Both the position numbers and the translations under genes were made by a program. Below, in pieces: positions 12,601-25,800 of a stretch of DNA of 64,000 nucleotides (positions within the stretch are counted from its first letter, which is position 1; every line of letters starts with the position of its first letter). The notes below the pieces were generated by a model that made no database searches, was not told where the DNA came from, and was given only the letters and a program-made list of their open reading frames with translations. The DNA is taken from NCBI RefSeq assembly GCF_000247815.1, contig NC_021675.1, positions 62,825,468-62,889,467 on the forward strand, given 5' to 3'. Source of the stretch: Ficedula albicollis. Taxonomy: Eukaryota > Chordata > Aves > Passeriformes > Muscicapidae.

Positions 12601-14321
12601 GGGAGAACATTACTGTTAATTCAGTTTACAATATCTTTTGATTTATGGTGGTTTTGATATGCTTTTACAGTTGTAATTTGTTCTGCATTTTCAGGAATGT
12701 TATCACAGTGCTCTGAAAGAGCTGGAGAACAAAGTAAAGCACTATACCCCACTGATATGTGAGAAAAAGAAGCCAGTGCCATTGAAACAGTATACCCCTA
12801 AAATTGTCAAAGTGTAAGTAAAGAGCACTGGATGCAAAGGAAAGGTGCATTTAAACCTTAAGAATTTTAGCTAGCTGGAATGGATTTGGAAAGCAGGACA
12901 CAAAACAGAACTGTTTTTCTGCTAGACTTTGTGCATAATTCACAAGGGGCCATCTACTTGTGTGGTAGGGAGGGAAAGAAAAAAAGGAACGGAATTTTAA
13001 GAGCAAGTATTGTCTTGTAGGAAAAATAGCACTGAAAGTCAATTCTTGCCCATGTGATGAATTGTAAATTAACAAATTTAAAGATTATTAGATGGTTATG
13101 ATCTGGTCAGATGCTTTAATGAATGCTCTGTCAGGTACTCAAGTCAGAAGAACAAGAGTGAGTAGTTCATATCTATATGAAATACATGATGGTAAAAGAT
13201 GGATTGTAACAAACACTAATTTAGTTTTGTAGATAATAGAACAGTGTTCTGATTCAGGAACTCTGCTTTATATTGGTGCTGATTTATTAAGCCATATTGG
13301 TTATCTGCAGGGTCACAAAGTGTCTATTTATTCTTAAGAATAGAAGAGGACATCTTTGTTCTGCCCTGCACACTTATCCCCAAGTAATTGACCAGACTTC
13401 TGTAAAATGGATCTGCTGAGAAGGTCTGCAGAAATTTAAGATGTATGGGGAGGTTCCATCTTTCTCCAGATGTCTTCCATTCTTCTAGTCTAGCTTTGTT
13501 AGTCTGTTGAAAGTGCAGGCTGCATATGGGGAATTGAAGTGTGGTCATTGGCATGATGATGAAGTGCAGTTAGAAGGTCTGGTGAGTGTTTTTCCAGTAT
13601 GTTCATCAAGCAGGAATTAAAATACTGGGTTAGTTTGCATACAAAACTTCTCCTTATAAATATGAAGAAGTTGTGGGTTTAAGGTATTCTGTACTCACAC
13701 ATACACTCTTATTTCAGCTTAGAGTTTGGAAAAAAGCAAGCAGGCAGCAAGAAGGAGCAAGAAAGAAAGCAGTTGATCCAGAGACATAAACGTGAACTTA
13801 AAGGAGCCATTCGTGAGATTCGGAAGGATAACCAGTATCTGGCTAGAATGCAGCTGTCAGAAACCATGGAGAGGTAATGTAGCCTTTGTCTCAGCAAAAC
13901 TTTGGTGGTTGTTCTAATGTGTGTTCATTTCTTCACTGTGCCAAGACTGACATTAGTGATCAACCATACTAAACTTAAATAAAATGGGACAATTTGAGGA
14001 GAACCAAACATTTTCAATTGAGATCATTTAAAGTGATTTCAATCTTGTGGTTTCATTTCTCTAGTTTAAAAGGATGAAAAATGTTTTTATTTAAATGGTG
14101 TTTTGTTGAAATTTAAGAATTGTGGGGCTTTTTATTAATTAATAATTATTCTCTAAGTGTACTTATTTTCCCTAATATAAACTTTCTGAAATATTTTATA
14201 TGTTGATTGTTTGTTTTACAGAGATTCAGCCAGAAAAAGAAAAGTGAAAGAGCTTCTTGGTAGCCTTGCTACTCAGGAAGGTGAATGGAAAGCAATGAAA
14301 AGGAATAAATGGAAGAATTAA
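696..14321 (+). CDS. NOP14: NOP14 nucleolar protein, 3' half (10 coding exons, 5' end outside window)
   Basis: Coding exons, all with GT-AG junctions and continuous phase: 696-826, 1061-1146, 2838-2973, 4820-4921, 5749-5902, 11140-11299, 11622-11769, 12695-12813, 13718-13873 and 14222-14321 (TAA stop). They give about 429 residues, roughly the C-terminal half of the family length (human about 857). Recognisable conserved blocks in order are ERIQKCNHPSLA, KLFGFLLEYIGELATLD, LLFPTSDFWHPVVTPA, DVIKGLFVCCLFLEYV, FVPELINFLLGVL, and the C-terminal REIRKDNQYLARMQLSETME. The protein ends in a basic tail (GEWKAMKRNKWKN). The Nop14 family is a nucleolar component of the small-subunit processome, needed for 18S rRNA maturation and 40S assembly. 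The gene lies in the same orientation as MFSD10 downstream, as in human. No earlier exon is visible in 1-695, so the N-terminal exons lie to the left. Identification is from the remembered family sequence, not from a search. Confidence 0.97.
1600..1935 (+). mobile_element. CR1 LINE fragment, sense, 3' end (decayed)
   Basis: This stretch in a NOP14 intron resembles the end of the CR1 reverse-transcriptase frame and the 3' UTR. It reads like the usual order: 'aggacaagag..aatgggca', then 'actgcaacaagggaaatt', 'cccagagaagttatgaaggt', 'gagcagggggctgcatcaga' and 'tggtctttggagatccc'. It is strongly diverged, with no intact frame. CR1 is the dominant non-LTR element of birds and is usually 5'-truncated, as here. 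Confidence 0.7.
4973..5004. repeat. (ATT)n microsatellite
   Basis: About ten ATT/TTA units with one interruption, lying just downstream of the 4820-4921 NOP14 exon. Probably ordinary slippage sequence. Confidence 0.85.
5903..8520 (+). other. NOP14 intron, proximal part: no recognisable feature
   Basis: AT-rich intron sequence between the exon ending at 5902 and the CR1 element beginning near 8521. Open frames of up to about 140 codons occur (for example 6541-6969), but they show no family resemblance and no splice context. Around 8225-8400 the sequence becomes GC-richer and may be an old, unrecognised repeat. Confidence 0.6.
8566..8717. repeat. 76-bp tandem duplication within the CR1 3' end
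   Basis: Units 8566-8641 and 8642-8717 are almost identical ('agaccatctaattctaactc' through 'gttgttcaaagccct'), with a C/G difference (actacacc versus actagacc). The duplication arose after CR1 insertion. Confidence 0.9.
9499..11034. repeat. 768-bp tandem duplication in a NOP14 intron
   Basis: Copy 1 is 9499-10266 and copy 2 is 10267-11034, at a constant offset of 768. I see only a handful of substitutions, for example attgcctgtc versus attgcttgtc, and taccgatag versus caccaatag. The copied segment is internal CR1 reverse-transcriptase sequence. The CR1 itself is old and decayed while the copies are nearly identical, so the duplication is recent or is an assembly error. The junction shows only a few bases of microhomology. 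Confidence 0.95.
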
Positions 14322-14495
14322 CTGGGACTCTCTACAGCAGGGAGCTTGCTGCCATATAAAACACCCCAGTCATAGCTTTTGAACAGATTTTAATTGCATT
14401 TTTTGAATGCATTCCTTTTGAGGAGACAACATCATTGGATCTGATTGAAAAAATGAACCTGCTTATTAGGACAATCCACAGCTTTTCATAAGGAA

Positions 14496-14501
14496 AATAA
14501 A
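14496..14501 (+). terminator. NOP14: NOP14 poly(A) signal AATAAA
   Basis: Canonical AATAAA 175 bases after the NOP14 stop codon, followed within about 20-30 bases by a T/G-rich stretch (acttttgtacgtg, tgctgctgttttatttt). This gives a short 3' UTR of roughly 200 bases (14322 to about 14520). Confidence 0.85.
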
Positions 14502-14689
14502 AGTAACACTTTTGTACGTGGCATGCTGCTGTTTTATTTTAATGAGAACATTTGGATGAATAATCAGAATTTTAAGTCTAATACCTGATCACAGACACCT
14601 AACTTGAACTACGCATACACACACAAATTCTACATCAGAAACCTTCTGTTACTTCAGACTGGTGACATGTCACTAATGAGGTTCCATTT

Positions 14690-15460
14690 CAGGGCCAGTT
14701 CTCTTCAACAGCTTCATCAACAACTTGGACATGGGACTCAAAGCTACACTGAGTAGTTTTGCTGAAGACACTGAATTGGGAGGAGCTGCTGACTCCCTTA
14801 ACGGCAGAGAGGCCCTGCAGAGAGATTTTGACATTCACCAGCCATGTGAAGTTCAACAAGGGCAAGTGCTGGATTCTGCACCTGGGGTGGGGCAGCCCTG
14901 GATGTGTGAACAGATTGGGGAACTGAGGGGCTGGAAAGCAGTGCCATGGAAATAGATCCTGGTCAATGGCAAGTTGGATATGAGCCAGCAGTGCCCTGGC
15001 AGCCAGGAGGGACATCCCTGTCCTGGGGGCACCAGGGACAGCCAGGCAAGGGAGGGATTGTCCTCACCTCAGTGCAGGATATAAAAGCTACAAGAGAGTG
15101 CCCAAAGGAGGGTAACAAAGGTGGTGAAGGGCCTTGAGGGGAAGTTGCGTGGGGCGTGGCTGAGGTCACTTGGTCTGCTCAGCCTGGAGGAGAACAAGGA
15201 GAGACATTGCAGTTACAACTTCCTTGTGAGGGGAAGAGGAGGGGCAGGAGGCACTGATCCCTGCTCTGGGTGACAGTGACAGACTTGGAATGGCCTGAAG
15301 TTGTGTCAGGGCTAGTTTGGTTTGGATATTAGGAAAAGGTTCATCTGAAATATCTCCCTGCGGAAGTGGTCACGGCACCAAGCCTGACAGAGTTCAAGAA
15401 ACTCTTGGGCACATGGTAGGACTCTTGGGATGGTCCAGGTAGGACATTCTATTACCTTTT
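14690..15460 (+). mobile_element. CR1 LINE fragment, sense, reverse-transcriptase C-terminal part and 3' UTR
   Basis: The plus strand encodes degraded CR1 reverse transcriptase ('LFNSFINNLDMGLKATLS', then 'FAEDTELGGAADSLNGREAL'). It continues through 'ctcagcctggaggagaacaa', 'tccctgcggaagtggtcacg', and an end near 'gggatggtccaggtaggac'. The FAEDTELGG segment corresponds to the F-A-D-D catalytic region, with the first catalytic aspartate changed to glutamate in a dead copy. It lies just downstream of the NOP14 poly(A) signal, in the intergenic region. Confidence 0.9.
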
Positions 15461-18400
15461 TTTAACATGGAATAGTTGCAGGCAGCTCTCATAATGGTAG
15501 TATAATTTAAACTAGCATTTTAATTAGTCTGTAGCATCAGGATATGCTAAATTGTGTATTCAGTAATGGAATCAACTCTTAAGTCCGTTGTTGAAGCTGT
15601 ACATCCATTCATATTTTCAGTAACTTTTGAATTGAGCACAGCTCTGAAGTTCTTAATAATCTAGGGTGATTAATTAGAATTCTTCAGTGTGTTCAAAACT
15701 ATCTGACTTAAGGGAACAGTGATATCCTGAACTTCAATCCACTTAATTTATAATGCATGTCTAATCACTGATAACTGCCCAGCATGACTTTGAAAAACAT
15801 CTGCTCTTTAAACAGAGCCAATAAATACTTCTAACACTTTCTTTTTATACTGTATTAGCAAAGAAATGTTGCAATGGGATAAAGAGCATCACAGTTACTG
15901 ATGGGTGCTAATCTGAACTAGGTTCACTGCTCAGGTATTCACTTAATATTTGGTAAATTCAGTGATCGTTGTTATGCATTGAACAAAATTGTAATGTTTC
16001 CATGGAAAACTATTAGAAAAATAAAATTCCCTTTTACACTAACATTTCAATTTCAATCTGAAAGACAAACTATAAAGTAAGAGCTGTATTAAGAATGAAC
16101 TAATGGACATAGTTCTTTACAAAAACAAACCCCAAAGCTCCTTCAATTTTCAAATTATGTTCCTAGATCTGATCTGTGTTTTGGCCAATAGCTAACTGAG
16201 ATATCGTAATGCTCTACCTACTGTTCATGAAGAAAAAATTACACCCTGTCAGTTGATCTGATTTAACAGTTAGGTTTGGTTGTTTTGGACTGGCTCAAAA
16301 TGTTTTCTTTGTTCTGTTTTCTAGGATTTTTGGCTTAGTGTTTGCTTTCGGGGTTTTTTTTGGGGATGTGGGGCTTTTTGGCTGTTTTTTTTTTTTTGTT
16401 GTTGGTTGGTTGGTTGGTTTGAGGTTTTTGGTTTTGTTTTTTTTAATTAAACTTGTAATGGAAGCAGGACTAAAACTAGGAAGGGGTGAGTTGAAACACA
16501 GCCTTTACATTTAGTCTGTAATGACAAAACTGTCTTTGTTAGGCAAGTCTTGTTTCTTGAAAGAGAAGAGCACTTTATTGAAGGAAAAAGCTTTTATTAA
16601 CTGACAGTGTGACTAGTAATGCAAGTAATATGTGATTATCATCTGCTTCTTTTGGTTTGCAAAAGCACTTGTATTAAGTGTTAAGAGGTGGAAGCTAAGT
16701 ACATGTGGGGAAGATACTTCTGTGGTGCAAAAATTAATAAGATTCCTATGTTGAAATCTATTCATACTTTTAAAAAATAAATTAATTTTCAGTTAGCTGT
16801 GCTGATTTTGAAAAGTTATCTTCTGAAACCTCAAAGGAATCTCAGAAGATTAGTATACCTCCTGTTTTATTTCCATTTGGCACAGTATGATTTTTTTTCA
16901 TTTATGAATTCTTCTTCTTTTAAAACAGAATCTTTTTAAGCCAAGGACTTGAGAGTAAAGTAATGAGGAAGGAGCTAACTTCCTATTCTATGCTATGGAC
17001 TTGAGAGTAAAGTAATGAGGAAGGAGCTAACTTCCTATTTTATGCTATAAATCAGTACTTTCAGTTTGGAGTTTAGTCAGCAAAAATAAACTGTTAAATA
17101 GTATTATTATTTATTTATCTAACTTTAGCAGTAGCTTCAGAGGTTTTGTCTGGCTGGGTATTAGAATCACAGAGAGGCTGACAGAGGCACTTTGATCCTA
17201 ATTTTTGATCCCACTTGCTTTTTATTCCTCAGTAAGGGAGGTAAAGAAAGAGGGTAGAGACACAATGATAATGTTTCTGGGACAGGACATTTTCTGGGAC
17301 AAGAGAATGAACAGGAATATCTTGTGATGCTGATGAACAGAAAGTGAAGGATGAGGAAACTTCAGCTGATAGACTTAACTGTTTTGGAATGTTAGACTGG
17401 AAGTAGTTGTTTGAAATCTTGTTGAATGAGAATCACTGTGTGCGCTTTTACAAATTACATTGTCAGTGTTTAAAGTCAGATCTAATATTGCAAACCTGGG
17501 ACTAACTGTGATGCTTAACACACAGTATTTTACATGAATAGGAAAGCAAGACTACATAGTCCTGCCTCAGCTTAATACTCAGTCTGGTCTGACAGTTTTG
17601 CCATTGCTCAGTACCACAGTAGCTGGGCAGTGTTGCTGCTCTGATGTGATAGGAAGGTCTGGTCATTGGGACTACAAAGGGCTTCAACATGCTGCAGACT
17701 CTTTCTCATAGAGCTGTCTGAACAGCATCACATTTACCATACACTGTCTTGTGTCTGTTCCTTTTGACCCAAGACTTGTCATAACAGGCCTTTTGACACA
17801 TCAATTATCAATTGTAAATTTGTATTTAATTAGCCAAAAGAAGAAACTATTCTGTAACTAGAATCAAGTCATCACACACAAAAAAGGAAAACTACCATTT
17901 TGCCTTTAGTTTCAGGTAGCTTATCTGTCAACATCAGCTGTCCCAGAGAATAGCTACTTTGAATATGAATATTGTAAAGAATAAGGTGAGAACAAAACTG
18001 TTCAGCTAGAAACTGCATAAATTACCTTTTTTTATGGCAGCATGAAAAGGTTCCTCAAGAGTTTGGCCTTTTGGTTGTCTGCTGAATGCTGGTAAGCAGT
18101 TTGATATTCTCAATTGTGCCTTGCAGAAGTTACCAGCTTCATGTTGTGTCCCTGCTCTGCGTAAGGCTTCCCCTTCAGCTCTCTGCTGAGTGCAGGCACT
18201 GAGGCTGCTCCTGAGCTCCACAGGGGCACTTTGGCTGCTGGGCTGAGGCTGCTGTCAGCCACAGGAACTGGTGAGACTTCTTTCCTCTTCATGGGCCTTC
18301 TGGGCATTTGGAAAAGTCAAACAGAACCTCTGACAGGACATTTGGCAGCTTTATGATCACTCTGAGACTGTGAGGTGTTACATATTTAGGGGGTCAATAG

Positions 18401-19560
18401 CATTCTACAAATGTGCTCCTTGTGGTCTTCCAGGTGTGTCTCCAAAGCTAAACAGGTATATTTCAGTCCTAAATATATGGGCTATGCAGTCTTGCTTAGT
18501 TAAAAGACTGTTTTTTGTAAGGGTTTGGTTTGGGGAAAGGCTGGGGTTGGGTTTTTTTCTTCTTCAGTAAATAAGGTCTGGAGTGGAAAACTAAAATCTT
18601 TCATGCAGTCTGAATACTGAGTCTAAAAAATAATGAAGATGCTGTATGGCATTAAATCCTTTAAAATATTGACATTAGGGCTACACTGCATTTTAGCAAT
18701 AGAGCAGGGAAATAAAAGAGTAAATGAGGCATTACTTCAGTAAAAAAACAACACTGATATAAGAAAAAGGTCAGTGTTAATAAATGTAGTCTAGGAACCA
18801 AATTTAAGTTATTGTTTGTCAGACATCTTACAGAAATGTAAGATTTTGGACTGGAAAGGAGTGGGTAATAGTTCTAGAAACAGTGTAATGTGTTTACATG
18901 CAGGATTGTATGACATGGTTGAATGCAGTAACACAACTGGGCTCTGTGATCTGCAAAAGCTTTAGGCCAGTAGATCTAACAACAGGAAGAGCTGGGTTTT
19001 TTTGGTGTCTCGATGGATTTTTTGTTAATATATCTGAATTCAGATGGTGCCTCATCAATTTTATACAGTGATAAGCAGCCAGAACAATACATATATAAAT
19101 ATATACATACATACACATTTTTTCCAGACATTAAAGGATTATTCATACTTAATCCTTAATACTTAAACCTCAAAAATTAAGTTTGCCTTGGAATGGGCTG
19201 CAATTGTTGTGTAATCATTCAGATTTCAGACTATATACTGGTTCTACCATATTTCTCACACCAAACCAAGTTCATAAAATTCTCAGAGATTAGCAGCTCA
19301 CTATTTGAGTTAGCCAGTTAGATAACTATTTGATCTAACTGGCATGCTAATCCTGATGTTATGCTTACATAAGCTCCTCCAAGTCTAAGCAGCTGGCAAT
19401 CCATGAGATGCCACTGAGTAGGGTCTGTGTCCAAGTGCTGGTAACTACATCCACCCCAAACTGCATTGCCTTTGAGGGAATCGGAAGTCTTTCTAATACC
19501 TGTATTAATTTGCTTTATACGCTTTGCTGACACATTCTTACCTATTTAAGACTGTGGTGA
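15461..19560. other. NOP14-MFSD10 intergenic region: no gene recognised
   Basis: AT-rich sequence with a G/T-rich low-complexity patch near 16340-16445 and a 52-bp tandem duplication (listed separately). Short open frames on both strands show no family resemblance. A moderately GC-rich patch at 18120-18300 has no clear exon structure. I cannot exclude a non-coding transcript. Confidence 0.6.
16945..17048. repeat. 52-bp tandem duplication
   Basis: Units 16945-16996 and 16997-17048 both read ggacttgagagtaaagtaat onward to tatgctat. They differ at a single C/T near the end. Confidence 0.95.
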
Positions 19561-19895
19561 TGGATCTGCCTTAGTCCACTTGTAACTACATCCTTCCATT
19601 TTAATTAGGCAGCTGGACACCAGACACGCCTGGATAAGGGAACAGTGCTCGGTGACGCTTACAATACCACAGCTATTCATGTTATCCGGGCTAAAAAAAC
19701 TTAGTGTTGGGGGAGAAGTTTGGGTTGGGAACAGAGTTACATCTTTTGCAACTACCTTTTTCTCTTGGTCAGATAGTCCTTATCAAAGCCGCAGCTAACT
19801 GCTGCTGTAGCAACAAGCGGAACATCGCTCTCCTCTTGAACGAGTGTTTCAAGACGTGTCTTTGAGGGTGAAGGAAGGGGTGAGGTGCGAGGTGC

Positions 19896-20708
<813 letters not shown>

Positions 20709-22823
20709 GTAAAGCCGGGCCCGGGAAATTTTACAGGCGAATACGGTGAGGTAAGAAAGCCCCAGAAGGATGAAATTGTGGGTGCTGGCAGATGAATCTC
20801 AGTTCGTGCGTTAGGGTAGTGCTGATCCCCTCCTGGGAGCCCCGGCCCTGCGGACGGAGGACGGGGACAGAAGCGATGCCACAGGCGGGGAATGCCGAGG
20901 GAGGGGCTGGGGAGAGGCGGGCAGGACAGCGGGTGTGAGGGACTCGGTGTGAGAGGAACAACTTCCCCAGAGTGAGAGCCCTCCCTGCCCTGCCGCCTCA
21001 CACGGGGGCATGTCGCCGTGGAGGTGAAGTGTGCTGGTTTTGCCGTCAGGGTGTCCAGGGCCTGTAAAACGCTTTGTGGTTTCCTGCCTAGCAAAAATTT
21101 ATGGAGAGGTTTAAACAACAAAACCGATGGAGCACAAAGGCAGAAACATGCAGTACCTTGGGATATTGCGTAAGGGAAATTGCAACCACGCAGCCAAAAC
21201 GAGCGCAGTGAAAGGTCAGCGCGAGCATCGATGGGTTCGAGCTGCACAGCGGCAGAAATGTTCTGAGGGAAAGGTGTCAACGATGTCAATAACCCTGGAA
21301 TAAGGTTCAGCTTAGTCGTACATTTTTGTGGATAACTAAACAAATTGTGAGGAAAAACAAGATAGAGTCTGCACCCATCCCTCAGCTGTTGGCTGGATAC
21401 ACTGAGGGCCAGAGAGTATTTGCTTAAAGAAATGGTTATTTTGGCTCCATGTGCTCTTTTATCATTTGGGTAAGCAAATAATGCTGAATATTTGTAGCAG
21501 TGATGATTTGCCATTTGAAATAAAAAGATCTTGAAAATAAATCTGCTCAATCACACAAGTGTGTTTAAGAGCATTATGCCAAGAGTTTAGTAAATGGATT
21601 GCAGGTGGCCCCCATTCCATGCTTATTTACCTCATGGCAGTTGAGCTTTAATAATGCTTCAGTGCTAATAAACTGACTTTACAGGTAAAGAAATGTCAGA
21701 ATAATATTTATTGCTAAGCATGACAAAGTGTTATAGCCTTCAATTAGTCTAGAGTCATTTTCTATGCGCAAGTGCCTTGTGTATATAATATGGTGCATTG
21801 GTTAAGAATTGCTCACTGTTTCCAGTGCTGACTCATCAAAGTCAATGAATGTTTTGGTATTAATTGGCTTTGGATGAAATTCTGTCTCCTTTTTTACTCT
21901 TTCAGTGAAACAAGCTTTCAGGGACTTTTGCAGTAGAAGGGACTGTAAATTTGATTCTTTTATGACTGAGATCACGTATGTTTTATAATTCTGAAGTTTG
22001 CAGTTCCATGGTTTATGTATTTCCCCTTGATTTTGATTTATGTTGAAAATGAGTTTACTTTTGGCATTGAGACCAGCTCCTTTATTTGTTAAAGACTGAA
22101 CTATATATGGCCTGCATCCTTGTTCAGGGCTTTAAGATAGTTTTGGAGTATTATCAAGGAGAGTTGATAGTTCTGATATTTTGGACAAAATAAAAATGCT
22201 GCCTTAATCATTTAATGCCCCAGATCAGTAGCTATCACCTGGAGAAAGAAATAAAAGATGGAGTTAAAAAATTTCCTTCTGTTGTTTCTTGTGTTGCTTT
22301 CTGGGGTTCATCCTGAAGACAGCATTCCTGCAATAGTTAGCAAGTCTGTCTCTTTCTTTTTTTTTTAATGGTTGTTGTTTTGGTCATTTTTAATATACAC
22401 TGAAGGCATAAATAAATTCTTATTTGGATGTGAATATTTGGATTAGAGTGCTCTTTCATACCTATTTTACTGTATTGCTGAGTTGAAAACATGTAAGAAA
22501 GGCATATTAGTGTCACTCACTTGTTAGCAAACTTCAAATGCTTTTTACTTCTGTTCTGTTTGAGGTGCTCCTATACTAGAGCTTGTTGTTTTATTGCCTT
22601 TGTAGCCTGTTCTGGATGGGAAAAAATTTGGTGCTGAGCTAATAACCAGGACTAGAGAGTTGAGGCTCTTGTTCCCAGGTAACTTAATATAGCCAGAACT
22701 TATTTTTGTGAAGTCTGTAGAAAGTAGGAATGAATCAGCAAGATACTGTTATGAAAAGCCTGCAAAAAGCTTCCTGTTGACTGGATATAAATGTAATTTT
22801 TTTAGAAGCAGAGCACTGGGACC

Positions 22824-25800
22824 ATGGCCCTGCAAGAGAGAGGAACCAGCAGCAGCTCCAGCAATGACAAGCAGGAGCAGAACTATAATCGTGTTATTAC
22901 AATTGTCTTCCTGGCACTCTTCATCGACTTGTTGGGATTTGCTCTCATCTTGCCACTCTTCCCTTCCATCCTTGATTATTACAGCCAGACTGAGGTAAGT
23001 AACAAGAAAGTCAGCCTACAGAAAGTGTTAGGATCTTGAGGGAGGAATGGAAGGAAAATCACCTGCCTTGGGGCAAACCAAACAGCTGTAGGAAGATTAA
23101 TAATTACCCAGCACATATAAATGGTTCATGGACTGAATTTATTTGTCAGCTTGCATAAAGCTCTTCACCCTTGTTTTTTCAATAAAATAAGATATTTGTT
23201 TTGATAAAAACTCAAGTATTTCTTAGGGAGTAGTCCTTCTAGTTACCAGTGCTTTTGTGTCTTACACTGATGTCACTGGTTAGGCAGTTCATAATGGATC
23301 TGCATGCTGGGGTTTATTGAAGAACAGAGATGAGAGTTTTTACCCCACCTGAGTATTTCACAAGGTCACTTGCTCCCTCCCCCAGTGTGGAATTCCATCT
23401 CAACTTCCATTCCTAGCAGGGAGCTGACTGCTGCTCCAGGAATAGAGCAGAAGGTCGTGTTGGATCCTGGCTGTGCAGGTGCTCATTGTTATCCTTCTCA
23501 GGTGCTAATGGCATTACTGGTCAAGATGAACATGTTGTTCATGTGGAGAATTGTTTTTGCAGCCCACACCTCTGTCTCTCAGCCCCTTTCTAACCCCACT
23601 CCAGCTGCAGCTGTAGGCTTTGTCCTTCTTGCAACCATATCTCTAACCCAAACCATGGGCTCTGATCTCCATGGTCTTCCCCCACTCCCAGTGTATTTCC
23701 AATAGCCAAGATCTCCACCTTCTTTTGCAGACCCCCTTCTTTTCAAGTCCTCCTCCTCTTTTTGGGAATAATTCTTTTTTTGCACCACCTTTTCCCTCTG
23801 CATCTGCAAACTTCTGGTTCTCCCAGGCCGAACAGTCTATGTGTAGTCTGCATCTGCAAACTTCTGGTTCTCCCAGGCTAAACAGTCTATGTGTATCAGG
23901 ACAGAATGTGTCTCATGTTGCCTTTTTAATTGAAAGATTCAGGGCATGCCTGTTTAATTCAGGATTTAGCAAGTAATGGGCCTGAAGGCTTGAAAAAGTT
24001 CAAATTCAGACATTCCCCCAACCAAACATACACTATCTGCTGTCTCTTAACATTCACAATTTAAACTATTTTTGGCCTGTGATCAGTGAGGAAATTTTCC
24101 CTTGTGGGGAGGAGGACGGAAAGAATCATCTGACATTGTCTCTAGTTCACTAAGCTCTGATGCTGTTGTTGAAAATAAAACTGTCTTTCTGCTTTTATTT
24201 CCCTGTTATCTGTTTTTTCAGGATGGATTCTATTTGTCATTGCAACGTGGGGTAGACTGGTTTGCAGAGATGGCTGGGATACCTCCAGAGCGGAAATACA
24301 ACAGCGTCTTGTTTGGAGGTAGGGAAACTGAGCAAACAAGCTAACAGCCAAAACACAATGTTCTTTTGAAGTTATTTGCAATGCTGATGTGCAGAATGAC
24401 AAGAAATGCAAAAAGCATTCTTGCCTATTTTTAGTTCTAGATTTAAGTAACACAGAAAATGTCTCTTTGAGTAGACCATAAATGATTTTGGTTTTACTAC
24501 ACTGATAGCAATGAAGAGTTGGACAGCCCCATCTCTCATTTGGAGACACCTAGACAGGGAGGAGGAATGGAGTAACAGGAACCTTGTGAAATTCAGTAAG
24601 GACAAATTTTAAGTCCTGCCTGTGGGAAAGAGTAGTCCTTGCAGTGGTACAGATTGGACACTTACTGGTGGCCCTGGGGGTCCTGGTGAGCAGCAAGCTG
24701 AGCGTGAGCCAGCCGTGGCAGCAAAGGTGCCAATAGCTCCTGGGACATGTGGACAGAATCAGAATCAGTGGATTAAGGGAAGTGATCATCTTCCTCTACT
24801 CCACACCTGATAGACCATATCTGAATTGTTACATTCAGTTTTGGGCCCCAGTACAAGGAAGGGTGTCCATACACTGTGGTGAGTTCAGTGAAGGGCTCTG
24901 AAGATGGAGAGTCTGGGGCCCTTGGCTGGTCTGCAGTGAATGGCAGCTTTGCAACATCTGTGGGGAGACTATGGAGAGCTAGGATCTTTACTAAGGTGTT
25001 TAGAAGAAGGAGAGGCAACAGGTGTAAGTAGAAGCAGGGGAGGTTCAGGAATAGGGAGGAGCATAGGTAGGAACATTTTTCCAATGAGGATGGTCAGTGG
25101 AGCAGGCTGCCCAGAGCAGTGTCCATCCTCAGAGATTGTCAAACCCCGACTGAGTAAGGCCCTGAACAATCTGCTCTGACCTCACAGCTGACCCTGTCAG
25201 CAGGTGGTTGGAGTAGGTGACCTCCAGAGCTCCTTTTTAACCTGAATTATCCTGTGATCTTACTCTATTTGTTCTACAGATTGCTACAGAAATGCAGGCT
25301 GTTCCTTGTTACCAGGCTGCCAGCTGAAGGTCAGGAACCTGCTGTGCTGGGCCCTGGCAGTCACAGAAATTACTCTCCCTTCACAATTGATCTGCACATG
25401 ATCAGAGATCAATCAGTAGGGAGCACTGGAAATAGAAACTTGTGAGTTCCAGCCTTGCTTGCCCCTTGGGCAGGTGTAGTGCAGCACTGCTTCTGAATCT
25501 CATTAGTCTTGTTAAAAGCAGCAGAGCTGCTGGCTTGCAGGACCCATAAGCATTTCCTGTCACTAGGACACTGGTGTGGATGAGCTCCAGCAGGAGCAGT
25601 GAGGGAAATATATCATGTTACACATCAGAGACTCTTCTGGCTATCTAGACAGTTGTGACAAAATTGATTGCAGAGTATGAAGATATAAAGGTGTCTGGGT
25701 TAATTTTAGTTAGACCCTCTCTACCCTCTCCTTTTAGTGAGCTGAGGCCTCCCTCAAGATAAGTAAAAGGCTTTTAAAATAAACTAAATGAAACACAAAA

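Noticed and set aside
18110..18307. Frames and a GC-richer patch upstream of MFSD10 as a possible small gene
   Set aside because: Overlapping short frames on one strand only, no start context or splice sites, and few CpGs.
22708..22998. Alternative-frame start upstream of the MFSD10 ATG
   Set aside because: It shifts out of frame with the conserved first helix and crosses the probable 3' splice acceptor; the ATG at 22824 has the better context.
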